From contig JAXDNJ010000023.1 in the NCBI GenBank assembly GCA_034669505.1, forward strand, positions 1 to 64,000: a stretch of DNA of 64,000 nt, in the 5' to 3' direction. Below, piece by piece: positions 33,783 to 42,305 of the stretch. Position numbers and translations under genes: made by a program. The stretch is from JAFASC01 sp034669505. GTDB taxonomy: Bacteria > Pseudomonadota > Alphaproteobacteria > Rhizobiales > Beijerinckiaceae. How positions within the stretch are numbered: the stretch's first letter is position 1; every line of letters begins with the position of its first letter. A model generated the notes under the pieces. It worked only from the letters and a program-made list of their open reading frames with translations, ran no database searches and had not been told where the DNA came from.

Positions 33783-33869
33783 ATGCTGAAGGTAGCCACG
33801 ACGAGCCTCCGGGCCGCCGCTCTTACGGCCGCCCTTGGTATTCTGGCCGTGGGAATGTTCGTCGCCTAA
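33783..33869 (+). CDS. very small hydrophobic protein
   Basis: This 28-residue ORF (MLKVATTSLRAAALTAALGI then LAVGMFVA) is one amphipathic-to-hydrophobic helix with a basic N-terminus. It is preceded by GGAG eight bases before the ATG. It lies in an otherwise gene-free 486-base stretch (33660-34145). The good ribosome-binding site and the membrane-helix composition make it a candidate real gene, but it is short enough to be chance. Confidence 0.35.
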   Translation: MLKVATTSLRAAALTAALGILAVGMFVA

Positions 33870-34145
33870 CACCGACATCCTCCCACCCTGACGCCGAAAT
33901 TTGCGACCATTTCGGCCATCTTTCCCGGCAATAGCTAACGCCAAGCTCGGCCTCTTGAGGCGGGCGATGTCTGTCGCGCTCCGAGATCACCACCCGCATC
34001 GCCAAGCGTGCCCGAGATGCCACACGTCCCGGAGATCGGCAGCCCCAGCCGATATTCGGCATCTGAGGTGCGGCCTGGGCGGCTAAGAAAAGCCGGCGAG
34101 GGAAGATCCTGCAGGTCGCGGCGGGCTGTGGGTCGGGAGGGGTGA

Positions 34146-35330
34146 TTGGGTTCACAGGTCAAATCGGCTGCGGCTAACCGATTAGCGTTTGCCGATCTGC
34201 TGCGCGGGCTGGCCGCGCTCATCGTTGTTCTCGGGCACTATACGCTGCTCTACCTTACCCGTCCGGATGTTGTTGCCACTATCACCCTGGGTGAACCGAC
34301 GCCGGCCTTGACCGTCCCGCAAAGCATCGCCCCAGTTCTGGACCTGTTCAATTTCGCGTCCATCGGCGTCGCGGTCTTTTTCCTTATAAGCGGCTTCGTC
34401 ATTCCGCTCTCACTCGAGGGTACTGACACGCGCGCCTATTTCTTGAAGCGTTTTCTTCGCATCTTCCCGACTTATTGGGTTGCTCTCTTCATTGCGGCCG
34501 CGGTCCTATTCGTCTCGGCGACGTTCTGGTCGAAACAGGTTCCGCAAACGGGGATCGATTACGTCAGCAACACGTTCCTCGTCGCCAACGCGTTCTCCCG
34601 TCCCGACATTTTGTCGGTCGCGTGGACCCTGCAGATCGAAATAAAGTTCTATCTGTTGGCGCCCTTTATCTTCGTGGCCTTGAAGCGAGGCATGCTCCTG
34701 CCCGTTTTGCTTTGTGGTCTCGCGGTTGCGGGCGTTTATTGGAATGCTACCGCGCTCTGCGACAACGTTAATATCGCTTGCTGGGACCACTATCGCTTCG
34801 GCGTGCGGATGGTTTGGTTCGACGCGATGTTCATGGTCTTCATGCTCATGGGCTCTGTCTTCTATGCCCACTATCGCAAGCTTGTGCCGACGTGGAAGGC
34901 TGTTGCCGGCATTCTGTTTCTGTTTGCGTGCTATCAGGCCGCAGTCGGTGCCTCGCCGCTGCCCTTCCTGGCGACAGATCGCCGGCTGCCTTATATGTGG
35001 GGGCTCATCATTTTCGCTTGTGTCTACCTATTTCGAGACAGAGTGGCTCTGACGGCGCCATTCCGCTTCTTGGCGAATATCAGCTACTCACTATACTTGA
35101 TCCATCCACTGCTCGGTTACGTCACCATGCGCCTGCTGATGGCTGCAGGTCTACCCTACCTCGTTGCACTTCCTATAGCGTTGACGCTCGTCATTGCCGT
35201 CGCCAGCGCAATGTATTTTTATGTCGAAGCGCCGTTGATCGGGCTCGGCAAGCGGCTCAGTATTGCTTGGTTCGGCGCCCGCAAGCGCGACGCGGTGGCG
35301 ACGCAAAGCTCGCCCGCTTTCCAAGGCTGA
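34146..35330 (+). CDS. acyltransferase 3 family membrane protein
   Basis: This integral membrane O-acyltransferase of the OafA/NodX type (394 residues, about ten membrane helices) would acetylate a cell-surface glycan. Family features are FADLLRGLAALIVVLGHY with the active-site histidine, SIGVAVFFLISGFVIPLSLE, YFLKRFLRIFPTYWVALF and AWTLQIEIKFYLLAPFIF. The start is TTG at 34146; no ATG lies near the conserved N-terminus. Codons are less GC-biased than those of the core genes. An SGNH-type protein that could work on the same glycan lies at 36550-37716. Confidence 0.85.
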   Translation: MGSQVKSAAANRLAFADLLRGLAALIVVLGHYTLLYLTRPDVVATITLGEPTPALTVPQSIAPVLDLFNFASIGVAVFFLISGFVIPLSLEGTDTRAYFLKRFLRIFPTYWVALFIAAAVLFVSATFWSKQVPQTGIDYVSNTFLVANAFSRPDILSVAWTLQIEIKFYLLAPFIFVALKRGMLLPVLLCGLAVAGVYWNATALCDNVNIACWDHYRFGVRMVWFDAMFMVFMLMGSVFYAHYRKLVPTWKAVAGILFLFACYQAAVGASPLPFLATDRRLPYMWGLIIFACVYLFRDRVALTAPFRFLANISYSLYLIHPLLGYVTMRLLMAAGLPYLVALPIALTLVIAVASAMYFYVEAPLIGLGKRLSIAWFGARKRDAVATQSSPAFQG

Positions 35331-35380
35331 CGCTTCGGCGACGGTCCTTCGGAGCCCGCAGATCTGGTTCGCTTCCGCCC

Positions 35381-35411
35381 AAACGCGCGACCCGTATGGG
35401 GTCTTGCGTTT
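35381..35411. terminator. hairpin between convergent genes
   Basis: AAACGC (35381-35386) pairs with GCGTTT (35406-35411), and GACCC (35389-35393) with GGGTC (35399-35403). It lies between the convergent acyltransferase and CurA-like genes and may serve both as a terminator. No long U-tract follows, so this is moderate evidence only. Confidence 0.4.
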
Positions 35412-35416
35412 GAGAC

Positions 35417-36421
35417 TCAGGCGACCCGCACCATTCGTTTGCCGCGGTTCTCGCCGGCCAATAGCCCGATCAGCGCGTGCGGCGTGTTTTCCAGACCTTG
35501 GATCACGTCTTCCTGCACTTTGAGCTTGCCGGATTTGACCCACGACTGAAGCTCGGCAATCGCCCGCTCGCGCTGATCGAAGAAATCGGTGACGATGAAG
35601 CCCTGCACGGTCAGCCGCTTTACCACGATGAGGCCCGGCACGCCACGCGGACCGCTTGCAGGCGGCGCCATGTCGTATTGTGAAACGGCGCCGCAGCAGG
35701 CAATGCGGCCGCGCACATTCATCTGCGCGAGACAGGCTTCAAAGATGTCGCCGCCGACATTGTCGAAATAGACGTCGATCCCGTTGGCGGCGGCGGCTTT
35801 CAGCGTTTTGAACAGCGCGCCGCCTTTGTAATCGACGGCCGCGTCAAAGCCGAGCTCGTTCATGAGCCACGCGCATTTCTCCGCGCCGCCAGCAATGCCG
35901 ATGACGCGGCAGCCTTTGATCTTGGCGATCTGACCGACGATGGAGCCGACCGAACCGGCGGCCGCCGAGACGACGACCGTCTCGCCGGCCTTCGGTTTGC
36001 CGATGTCGAGCAGACCGAAATACGCGGTCAGTCCCGCGATGCCATAGACGCTGATCAAGTGGGTCATCGGTTCGATCTTTGGCAGCTGCGTCAGCGCTTT
36101 TGCCGGCACCGCGGCATATTCCTGCCAGCCGGTATCGCCGAAGACGAGATCGCCCGGTGCGAATCCCGGTGCGTGCGATTCGATGACCTCCGCCACCGCG
36201 CCGCCGGCCATGACGCTGCCGGCGGTGACCGCCGAACGATAGGTCGCCCCCTGCATCCAGGCGCGGTTTGCTGCGTCGAGCGAGATGAAGCGGACGCGAA
36301 CGAGCACTTCACCATCCCCGGGCTTCGGCACCTCACGATCGGTGAGCTTGAAATGTTCGGGACCGAGTTTCGATTTCGGGACCTCGGCTAGAAGGATCTG
36401 GCGGTTGCGTGCGGCGCTCAT
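35417..36421 (-). CDS. NADP-dependent oxidoreductase, CurA/leukotriene-B4-dehydrogenase-like
   Basis: This zinc-free medium-chain dehydrogenase/reductase of 334 residues probably reduces an alpha,beta-unsaturated carbonyl compound with NADPH. It has the usual start (QILLAEVPKSKLGPEHFKL), the YGIAGLTAYFGLLDIGKPKA segment, the Rossmann loop VVVSAAAGSVGSIVGQIAK (GxxGxxG-like AAGSVGS) and YFDNVGGDIFEACLAQMN, typical of the CurA/LTB4DH group. No zinc-ligand cysteine cluster is seen. The gene stands alone, so the substrate is unknown. Confidence 0.88.
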   Translation of the reverse strand: MSAARNRQILLAEVPKSKLGPEHFKLTDREVPKPGDGEVLVRVRFISLDAANRAWMQGATYRSAVTAGSVMAGGAVAEVIESHAPGFAPGDLVFGDTGWQEYAAVPAKALTQLPKIEPMTHLISVYGIAGLTAYFGLLDIGKPKAGETVVVSAAAGSVGSIVGQIAKIKGCRVIGIAGGAEKCAWLMNELGFDAAVDYKGGALFKTLKAAAANGIDVYFDNVGGDIFEACLAQMNVRGRIACCGAVSQYDMAPPASGPRGVPGLIVVKRLTVQGFIVTDFFDQRERAIAELQSWVKSGKLKVQEDVIQGLENTPHALIGLLAGENRGKRMVRVA

Positions 36422-36549
36422 CGCGCGTTCTCCCCGTGGTCCGATGGGCGGAGCCTTGTCAGCGACAATAATGAGATTTACGGCTGGTAAGCAAACGGCG
36501 GTGCCGGTCCTTCAGGCGGGGAGTCGTTTCTGTTCGCGATGATGCCGCA

Positions 36550-37716
36550 ATGGCGGGTATCGAAAAGGTCATGAACAACGCACACCTTCTCCGCCGGGCG
36601 AAAAGCATATTCTACGTCGTCGGCATCAACGTTGCCGTCTTCGCCGTGCTCTTCCTCGTCTTCGAATTGGCTGTGCACATGATCTGGCCGGAGGAGAACC
36701 CCTGGCTCTCCCCCCCATTTGCGAAAAGCAAGGTAAGGCTCGCCGATCCAATTTACGGCCATACGCTGAAGGCCAACTATGCCGGCGAGGAAGACTGGGG
36801 CGACAAAACCAAGCTCATGACCAACTCGCTTGGGTTCAAAGACAGTGCAACCCGCGATGTACCGCTGCGTTCGGATCGGAAACGCGTTCTGTTCCTCGGC
36901 GACTCCTTCACAGAGGGCCTGGGAACTGCGTACGAGCAAACGTTCGTCGGCCGTTTCGCCTCCGCCTATCCTCAACTCGACGTCTTGAACGCCGCCGTCA
37001 GTTCTTATGCGCCCTCGATATATTTTGCCAAGGCGAAATACCTGCTCGATATGGGGCTGCAAGTCGACGAGATGATCGTCTACATCGATATTTCCGATAT
37101 TCAGGACGAGGCGATCTTCTATCGTTTCGATGAGAACGGCCACATAAAAGAGGGCAATTTCGATGAGAATTGCCGCGCGCCAGAGATGATCTTCTCGGCA
37201 ACGCCAAAGTGGGGCTATTGGTCCTACACGCTGGATTTCTTCTACAAGCGATACCTTCTGAGTAAAATCTCTAGGGATATTCGAGGTGCGGACGTTAGTG
37301 CTCTGATCAAGCCTGGTCAGTCCTATGGTCCCGATCGTGCGCGCGCCAGTTGGACCTATGACCCGAAATCCGCGTGCTACGGAACAATGGGAATAGACGG
37401 CGGAATCGCCAAAGCGATCGCGCAGATGAACAGACTTTATGCTCTCGCGTCCGAACGCAATATTCCTCTCTCGGTCGGCGTCTATCCCTGGCCGCAACAA
37501 ATGCTCTACGACACGGAGGCGTCCCGCCAGGTCACGATTTGGCGGGACTGGTGCAAGGACAAGTGCCGGCGGTTCTTCAATCACTTTCCCGCGATGTTTG
37601 CATATAAGCGCGAGCATCAGACGTTTCTGCGGGATTTGCTGATCTGGGGAGACGTTCACTACAATGCGTTCGGCAACGAACTCATCGCGCGTAATCTCAT
37701 CGCGCAATATCCCTAG
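36550..37716 (+). CDS. membrane-anchored SGNH-hydrolase-like protein
   Basis: This 388-residue protein has one N-terminal membrane segment (YVVGINVAVFAVLFLVFELA) followed by a periplasmic SGNH-fold domain. Block I is RVLFLGDSFTEGLGTAYEQT, with the catalytic serine in GDSFTEG. A conserved VLNAAVSSYAPSIYFAKAK follows, and block V is the WGDVHYNAFGNEL triad segment. Such proteins often add or remove acetyl groups on surface polysaccharides, and an acyltransferase-3 gene lies nearby. Substrate unknown. ATG 36550 was used; ATG 36571 is an alternative. Confidence 0.75.
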   Translation: MAGIEKVMNNAHLLRRAKSIFYVVGINVAVFAVLFLVFELAVHMIWPEENPWLSPPFAKSKVRLADPIYGHTLKANYAGEEDWGDKTKLMTNSLGFKDSATRDVPLRSDRKRVLFLGDSFTEGLGTAYEQTFVGRFASAYPQLDVLNAAVSSYAPSIYFAKAKYLLDMGLQVDEMIVYIDISDIQDEAIFYRFDENGHIKEGNFDENCRAPEMIFSATPKWGYWSYTLDFFYKRYLLSKISRDIRGADVSALIKPGQSYGPDRARASWTYDPKSACYGTMGIDGGIAKAIAQMNRLYALASERNIPLSVGVYPWPQQMLYDTEASRQVTIWRDWCKDKCRRFFNHFPAMFAYKREHQTFLRDLLIWGDVHYNAFGNELIARNLIAQYP

Positions 37717-37737
37717 CCTGGTTTGTTGCGCTTGAAA

Positions 37738-38316
37738 ATGTGTAACGATTACGCCAATCACGTGCCGTGGAGCGTCTACGTCGAGGCGTTCAGCGAGATC
37801 AGATTGCCCGTCGTGCTGCCGAAAGCGGCGCTCAATCTCGAGCCGAGGGACGACATCTGGCCGACCGACATTGCGCCGATCATCCGGCCCGCGCCGGGCG
37901 GGGTGGAAGTCGCACAGGTGCGGTGGGGGTTTCCCGCGCCACGGCCGAAGGCGCCGCCAGTGATCAACTTCCGCTCAGAGGGCCGCCGCTTCGACAAAGG
38001 GCGGTGTCTCGTCCCCGCCTCCTGGTTCTATGAATTTCGCGGCGTCAAAGCGCCGAAGGAGAAATGGAGGTTCATCAAGGCCGGTGAAGAGTGGTTCTGT
38101 TTCGCCGGGCTCTGGCGGCCCTCTAGTGCCAGCGGCCCCGAAGCATTCACGTTATTGACTACGGAACCGGGTCCGGACGTCGCACCGATTCACGATCGTC
38201 AGATGGTCGTGCTCAATCGTACGGATTGGGCAACTTGGCTGGATACTAGCCAGCCGGCTACGCACCTGCTGCGAGCACTGCCGGTGGGCTCGCTTGAACG
38301 CGAGCGGGTGCGGTGA
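37738..38316 (+). CDS. SRAP family protein (SOS response-associated peptidase, YedK/HMCES-like)
   Basis: SRAP proteins form a covalent thiazolidine link between Cys2 and abasic sites in single-stranded DNA, shielding them. The 192-residue protein starts MCNDYA, so the essential cysteine is residue 2 after Met removal. Start 37738 was chosen for this reason over the longer frame at 37723. Other expected residues are N77 in INFRSEG, E99 in ASWFYEF and H152 in IHDRQMVVL. The sequence departs from the more common MCNLYS/MCGRY start, so it belongs to a divergent subgroup. It appears to stand alone. Confidence 0.85.
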   Translation: MCNDYANHVPWSVYVEAFSEIRLPVVLPKAALNLEPRDDIWPTDIAPIIRPAPGGVEVAQVRWGFPAPRPKAPPVINFRSEGRRFDKGRCLVPASWFYEFRGVKAPKEKWRFIKAGEEWFCFAGLWRPSSASGPEAFTLLTTEPGPDVAPIHDRQMVVLNRTDWATWLDTSQPATHLLRALPVGSLERERVR

Positions 38317-38371
38317 CGAACACCCCTCTCCCGGTCCCGCCCGCGACGAAACGATCGAGATTTGGCGAGCT

Positions 38372-39454
38372 TCACTTCCCCAGGTGCTTATCGAAGAACC
38401 GGGCGATCTCTTCGAACACCTCCTTCGTTTCAGGCGCGGTGTCGTCGCGAATGTAGTGCGCGTGGGACTGGCCTTCATAGACCTGCAGCACGGCTTCCAC
38501 GCCTGCTTCGCGCAGCTTCCGATGGACGCGAACGGTGTTGCTGAGCAGGAGATCGCGCGTTCCCGTGGTCAGGATCGTCGGCGGGAAGCCGTGCATGTCG
38601 CCGTAGACCGGTGACAGCATCGGATCCTTCAAGTCGTATCCATTCGCATAGACTTTGGCGCCGGAATCGCAGAAGCCGTCGGGCGAGACCAGGACGTTAT
38701 CGAGCATTGCATTGGTGATGAACGTGTCGCCGACTTTCGTCGTGTCCGACATGGGCGTGCCAGGCGCGATCGCCGCGGGCAGGGGCAGTCCTTCCTGCTT
38801 GGCGCGCAACACCATCGCCAGCGTCAGCGCGCCGCCGGCCGACGTGCCGAAGATCGCGGTGTTCTTCGGGTCGGTCATCTTCACTGCGGCTTTCCACACC
38901 GTCATGGCGTCGTCATGCGCCGCGGGGAACGTGGCCTCTGGCGGCATGCGATAGTCGACGGAGATCACTTTGAAGTGCCCGAACCCGGCCATGAAAATCG
39001 CTTCGGGCAACCCGGCGAGACCGGGGTTCAACACATAGCAGCCGCCATGCACGTGGACGAGCAGGCGGTTGCGGTTCTCGGGCGGGATTGTCTCCGGCGT
39101 CACAATGAAAGCCTTCACGCCATCGATGGTGGTCGGCTCGATCTTTACGTGCAGACGCTCGAGCATTCCCGGCACGTTCTTGCCGAGCGTCGCGGCGGCG
39201 GCATCGGCGATCGGCTTCCATTCCTCACCCGTCTTCGGCGTGACATTCCAGTTTGTGCGCAGCGGCAGCCCGATGATTTTCTGCATCTGCGGACTGACAT
39301 CGTTCGGCACGGGTACGCTCTTCGCCGGCACCTCCAGCGCGCTCGGTGCGGCGGTTTGTGCGGCAGCGCCATAAACCTGGAGGCAGAGCACAGCCATCAA
39401 CGCGCCACCGAGCCCGGTTCTCCCGCGGTGCGCTGGAGTAATATTTTTCGCCAT
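38372..39454 (-). CDS. exported alpha/beta hydrolase, hormone-sensitive-lipase-like esterase
   Basis: This 360-residue esterase has a signal sequence (GLGGALMAVLCLQVYGAAAQ). The HSL-family oxyanion motif is HVHGGCYV, the nucleophile elbow is FGTSAGGALT, the acid is in GTRDLLLSNTV and the histidine in GQSHAHYI. The sequence between SPQMQKIIGLPLRTNW and the catalytic domain matches exported members of the family. It would hydrolyse short acyl esters in the periplasm. No operon partner is apparent. Confidence 0.87.
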   Translation of the reverse strand: MAKNITPAHRGRTGLGGALMAVLCLQVYGAAAQTAAPSALEVPAKSVPVPNDVSPQMQKIIGLPLRTNWNVTPKTGEEWKPIADAAAATLGKNVPGMLERLHVKIEPTTIDGVKAFIVTPETIPPENRNRLLVHVHGGCYVLNPGLAGLPEAIFMAGFGHFKVISVDYRMPPEATFPAAHDDAMTVWKAAVKMTDPKNTAIFGTSAGGALTLAMVLRAKQEGLPLPAAIAPGTPMSDTTKVGDTFITNAMLDNVLVSPDGFCDSGAKVYANGYDLKDPMLSPVYGDMHGFPPTILTTGTRDLLLSNTVRVHRKLREAGVEAVLQVYEGQSHAHYIRDDTAPETKEVFEEIARFFDKHLGK

Positions 39455-39667
39455 TAGCGTCTCTCCCTATGTCTTCGTTCGTTCTGGCTGCTGCTTGGCC
39501 GCAGGCTTGCGAGAGCCGAGATCATGCGCGACCACCCCGCGCGGCGAGCTGCGTCTATCAGTTCTCCGGTTTGTGCGGAAGCTTATGCGCCCGGCAGGCA
39601 TCCCGCGACGGTTGACGCCTCACGTCGCCCGGACATAGACAGAGCCGCCAAGGCAATGCAACGGCTT

Positions 39668-39757
39668 GGAAGGGTGGCCGAGTGGTTTAAGGCAGCGGTC
39701 TTGAAAACCGCCATGGGTGCAAGCTCATCGTGGGTTCGAATCCCACCCCTTCCGCCA
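39668..39757 (+). tRNA. tRNA-Ser (TGA)
   Basis: The acceptor GGAAGGG pairs with CCCTTCC and the D arm is TGGCCGAGTGGTTTAAGGC. The anticodon loop CTTGAAA carries TGA. A long variable arm (CATGGGTGCAAGCTCATC) identifies a class II tRNA, and the T arm is GTGGGTTCGAATCCCAC. Discriminator G and encoded CCA. It is 90 nt long. Confidence 0.97.
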
Positions 39758-39867
39758 GGGACGCGGTTCCCCGTCGGCCTCTCGGCGAGTGCAGCCGAAC
39801 TGGCGCGCGGCCCGTCTTGTGAATGCGGCCGGCTGCGTCCAGTCTGGCGGGAAACAGGGGGTGCACC

Positions 39868-40627
39868 ATGCCAAACGCATTGAGCCGGTTCATATTCGCG
39901 GTCGCCGGGCTCCTCGCCTGCGCCGCTCCAAGCGCCTACGCACAGACGAAGCCCGACGTGAAGGATCTTGGCCGAGGCCCATAGACGACAATCTACATCG
40001 GCAACAGTTTTTTCTACTACAACAACATGCTCGGTCACGATCGGCGGATCGGGCTTGGATTGGCACGACGTGGAATCCTACTTCCGGCCAAATGCAATCG
40101 GGCGGTACTCCTTCGACGATCAGAACAACATTGTCTTCAACAAACTCGATAAGCTGTTCGATCTGGCAATCACGATGGATTGCAGCCAGTGTCCGATTCA
40201 TCCGCAGCTGAAACCGATTTTCGCGGAACAGACCGCGCGATTTGCCGAGACGGAGCGAAAGCACGGCGCCGAGCCGGTTTTATTCATGTCATGGGCCCAC
40301 GCGGACAAGCCGGAGATGTCCGCACAACTTGCCGAACAGTACACTTTGGCAGGTAACGCCAATCACGCGCTCGTCATTCCTGCGGGACTTGCGTTCGCGC
40401 GCTCAACAGAGAAGCGGCCCGATCTTAATCTTTATGCACCCGACAAGCGGCACCCGAGCTTGCTCGGAACTTACCTCGCGGCGTCGACCGTTTTCGCGGC
40501 GCTGTACGACAAATCGCCAATCGGGAACAGCTACACGGCGGGTATCGAGCCTTCGACCGCTAGCTTCTTGCAGACCGTCGCCTGGGAGACGGTGCACAAA
40601 TATTATGGACGAGATACAACGAACTAG
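39868..40627 (+). pseudogene. broken SGNH/GDSL-type hydrolase
   Basis: The 5' part from ATG 39868 encodes a signal peptide (SRFIFAVAGLLACAAPSAYA) and then meets an in-frame TAG at 39982-39984. Immediately after it the same frame reads TTIYIGNSFFYYNNML, a hydrolase block I. The homologous C-terminal part continues in the next frame from about 40030: SGLDWHDVESYFRPNA, LDLAITMDCSQC-like text, and DKRHPSLLGTYLAASTVFAA with the terminal DxxH. The gene therefore carries one nonsense codon and one frameshift, probably with loss of some 20 or more codons between the halves. The C-terminal half alone (39968-40627) is an open frame but lacks the catalytic serine. Confidence 0.75.
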
Positions 40628-40708
40628 GCCGACATCGCGAGATCGTTCGTCCGATCAGGACCCGCCCATCCGCGCGTTCGGGTAGGGCGGCGAGATCCGC
40701 AAGGTCGA

Positions 40709-40882
40709 TCAGTACGCGTCGTAGCTGCCACCGGTGAGGCCAGCCGGGATTTTCACATCCGACACATTGATGCCCTTCACGGGGTCGGACGCGACTGATT
40801 GCGGCGGGTTGTGCAGCAGGGTAAAGACAAACGCCGCCACTGCAACTGCGAAGGCCACGCCGAATAGCTTCGACTTGCGCAT
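40709..40882 (-). CDS. small single-pass membrane or secreted protein
   Basis: This 57-residue ORF starts MRKSKLFGVAFAVAVAAFVF, a basic N-terminus with a strong hydrophobic segment, and ends with a polar tail containing VKGINVSDVKIPAGLTGGSY. It has a plausible ribosome-binding site (GGAGCAACG before ATG). I do not recognise the family. Signal-anchor topology with a short periplasmic tail is inferred. It fills the gap between the SGNH pseudogene and the DUF3455 gene. Confidence 0.6.
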   Translation of the reverse strand: MRKSKLFGVAFAVAVAAFVFTLLHNPPQSVASDPVKGINVSDVKIPAGLTGGSYDAY

Positions 40883-41027
40883 GATCGTTGCTCCATGTGA
40901 GTGAGTCGTGCCTCGAACTCATGCTCGGCACATGGATATCAGCGCTAATTGCGGCAGCAGGTGAGAAACCACACACCGTGAAGCACACCGCTGCAGAGTG
41001 CGCCCGCGCCTAGATCGTGGCCCGGTG

Positions 41028-41534
41028 CTAACTTCCTTTGCGCAGAAAGACGTAATCTGCGGAATAAGGCTCGCTATGGAGTTCACCTGCCTTTTGGCAG
41101 GCACCCTCCGCGGCACCGCCCTTTGTGTTGATGCGCTGAACGGTAGTGACATCCTTCAGCGGCCCGGATCCGCGGTGGTCTGTGACATCGAGCTTCAGCC
41201 ACGGAATGTCTTTGCTGGTCGCGCCCTGCGCGCGCCCGGCCGCCTTGGCGGCAACCCCGCTGTCCTCGATCTCCCAGTTTGGGCCGGCATAATGGCGGCC
41301 GATCGTCTTTCCCTCGCTGATCAGCGAGGCAATCGGCTCGCGGAATTGCCACGCGAGCTTGCCGCCCGCATCGGCTTTGCACTCGTAAATCTGCGCGCCT
41401 TCCGCATGCACCTGTAGAACGATTGTCTCACCCTTGGCGGCGACCGCGTCAGGCAGTTCAGCTGCATTGGCCGCGGTGAGGCAGGGCAGCGCGGCTCCCA
41501 GAACACCGCCGAGCATCCAGGATTTAATCAGCAT
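41028..41534 (-). CDS. DUF3455 domain-containing secreted protein
   Basis: This 168-residue protein has a signal peptide (GGVLGAALPCLTAANAAELP) and the DUF3455 pattern: AEGAQIYECKADAGGKLAWQ, a FREPIASLISEGKTIGRHYA and GPNWEIEDSG stretch, and IPWLKLDVTDHRGSGPLKDV. No function is known. The start at 41534 (MLIKSWMLGG) was chosen as the first residue of the signal. It has two cysteines that could pair in the periplasm. Confidence 0.78.
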   Translation of the reverse strand: MLIKSWMLGGVLGAALPCLTAANAAELPDAVAAKGETIVLQVHAEGAQIYECKADAGGKLAWQFREPIASLISEGKTIGRHYAGPNWEIEDSGVAAKAAGRAQGATSKDIPWLKLDVTDHRGSGPLKDVTTVQRINTKGGAAEGACQKAGELHSEPYSADYVFLRKGS

Positions 41535-41614
41535 CGCTCCTCCGGTTTGCATATGCATAAGCCGCCCCGACGGGTCGGAATCGCTGCTGTCCTAGCGGCT
41601 AGATGCGGCGCCGC

Positions 41615-42229
41615 TCACTTCTGCGCGATTGGCACCTTCTCCGATTCCGGCGGACGCACCTGCGCGACATTCAGCGTCATCGAGACAAGGTCGTAATAGC
41701 CATTGACCGCGATCAAATCCATGATGCCCTGCTCGCCGAGCTTGGCGACAGCGGCTTTATAGGTCGCCTCGTCGACATTGTGCTTATGATGGAGCTGCGT
41801 CGAGAAATCGTAGACGAGGGCCTCGTCTTCCTTCATTCCCGACGGGCGCTTGCCCTCGGCGAGCTCCGCGGCAACCTTGGGATCGAGGCCGGCTTTCATC
41901 GCCAGCGGATAATGCGCGTACCATTCGTATTGAGAGCCCCAATCCTGCGCGGTAATAAGGATCGCAAATTCGTTGAGCCGATGGTCGAGCGAGGTCTTGA
42001 AGCGGATATATTCGCCGACCTGCTGTAGCCGGTCGGCCAATTCGGGACTGCGCAGCCATGCATTGAAGGGCCCGCCGAGGGACTTTCGGGGCCCCGTCAT
42101 GATCGTGTCTGCGACCTTTTTCTGCTCCGGGCTCATCTGATCCGGGGGGATCGGCGCCATGCGATCTTGGGCGTGTGCGGGCAGCACGAGGAAAGCCGAA
42201 GCGAGGCCGGCGAGAACGAGCGTTTTCAT
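41615..42229 (-). CDS. exported carboxymuconolactone-decarboxylase-like protein
   Basis: This 204-residue protein has a clear signal peptide (MKTLVLAGLASAFLVLPAHA) and an AhpD/CMD-like all-helical core: LRSPELADRLQQVGEYIRF, LNEFAILITAQDWGSQYEW, LHHKHNVDEATYKAAVAKLG and MDLIAVNGYYDLVSMTLNVA. The CxxC redox pair of AhpD is absent, so it is not a peroxidase. Exported members of this group occur next to aromatic or catabolic genes, but here the neighbours are unrelated. The reaction is not known. Confidence 0.8.
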   Translation of the reverse strand: MKTLVLAGLASAFLVLPAHAQDRMAPIPPDQMSPEQKKVADTIMTGPRKSLGGPFNAWLRSPELADRLQQVGEYIRFKTSLDHRLNEFAILITAQDWGSQYEWYAHYPLAMKAGLDPKVAAELAEGKRPSGMKEDEALVYDFSTQLHHKHNVDEATYKAAVAKLGEQGIMDLIAVNGYYDLVSMTLNVAQVRPPESEKVPIAQK

Positions 42230-42305
42230 GTGTTTCCTCCGGGTTTTGCGCGAGGATATCGCAAGGGCCGCTAAGGGCAATGGGCCCGCGAGAGCCACGG
42301 CGCTT

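Noticed and set aside
39583..40038. A 151-codon leftward frame across tRNA-Ser
   Set aside because: It contains GGIRTHDELAPMAVFKTAAL, which is the antisense reading of a tRNA-Ser gene, a well-known false prediction.
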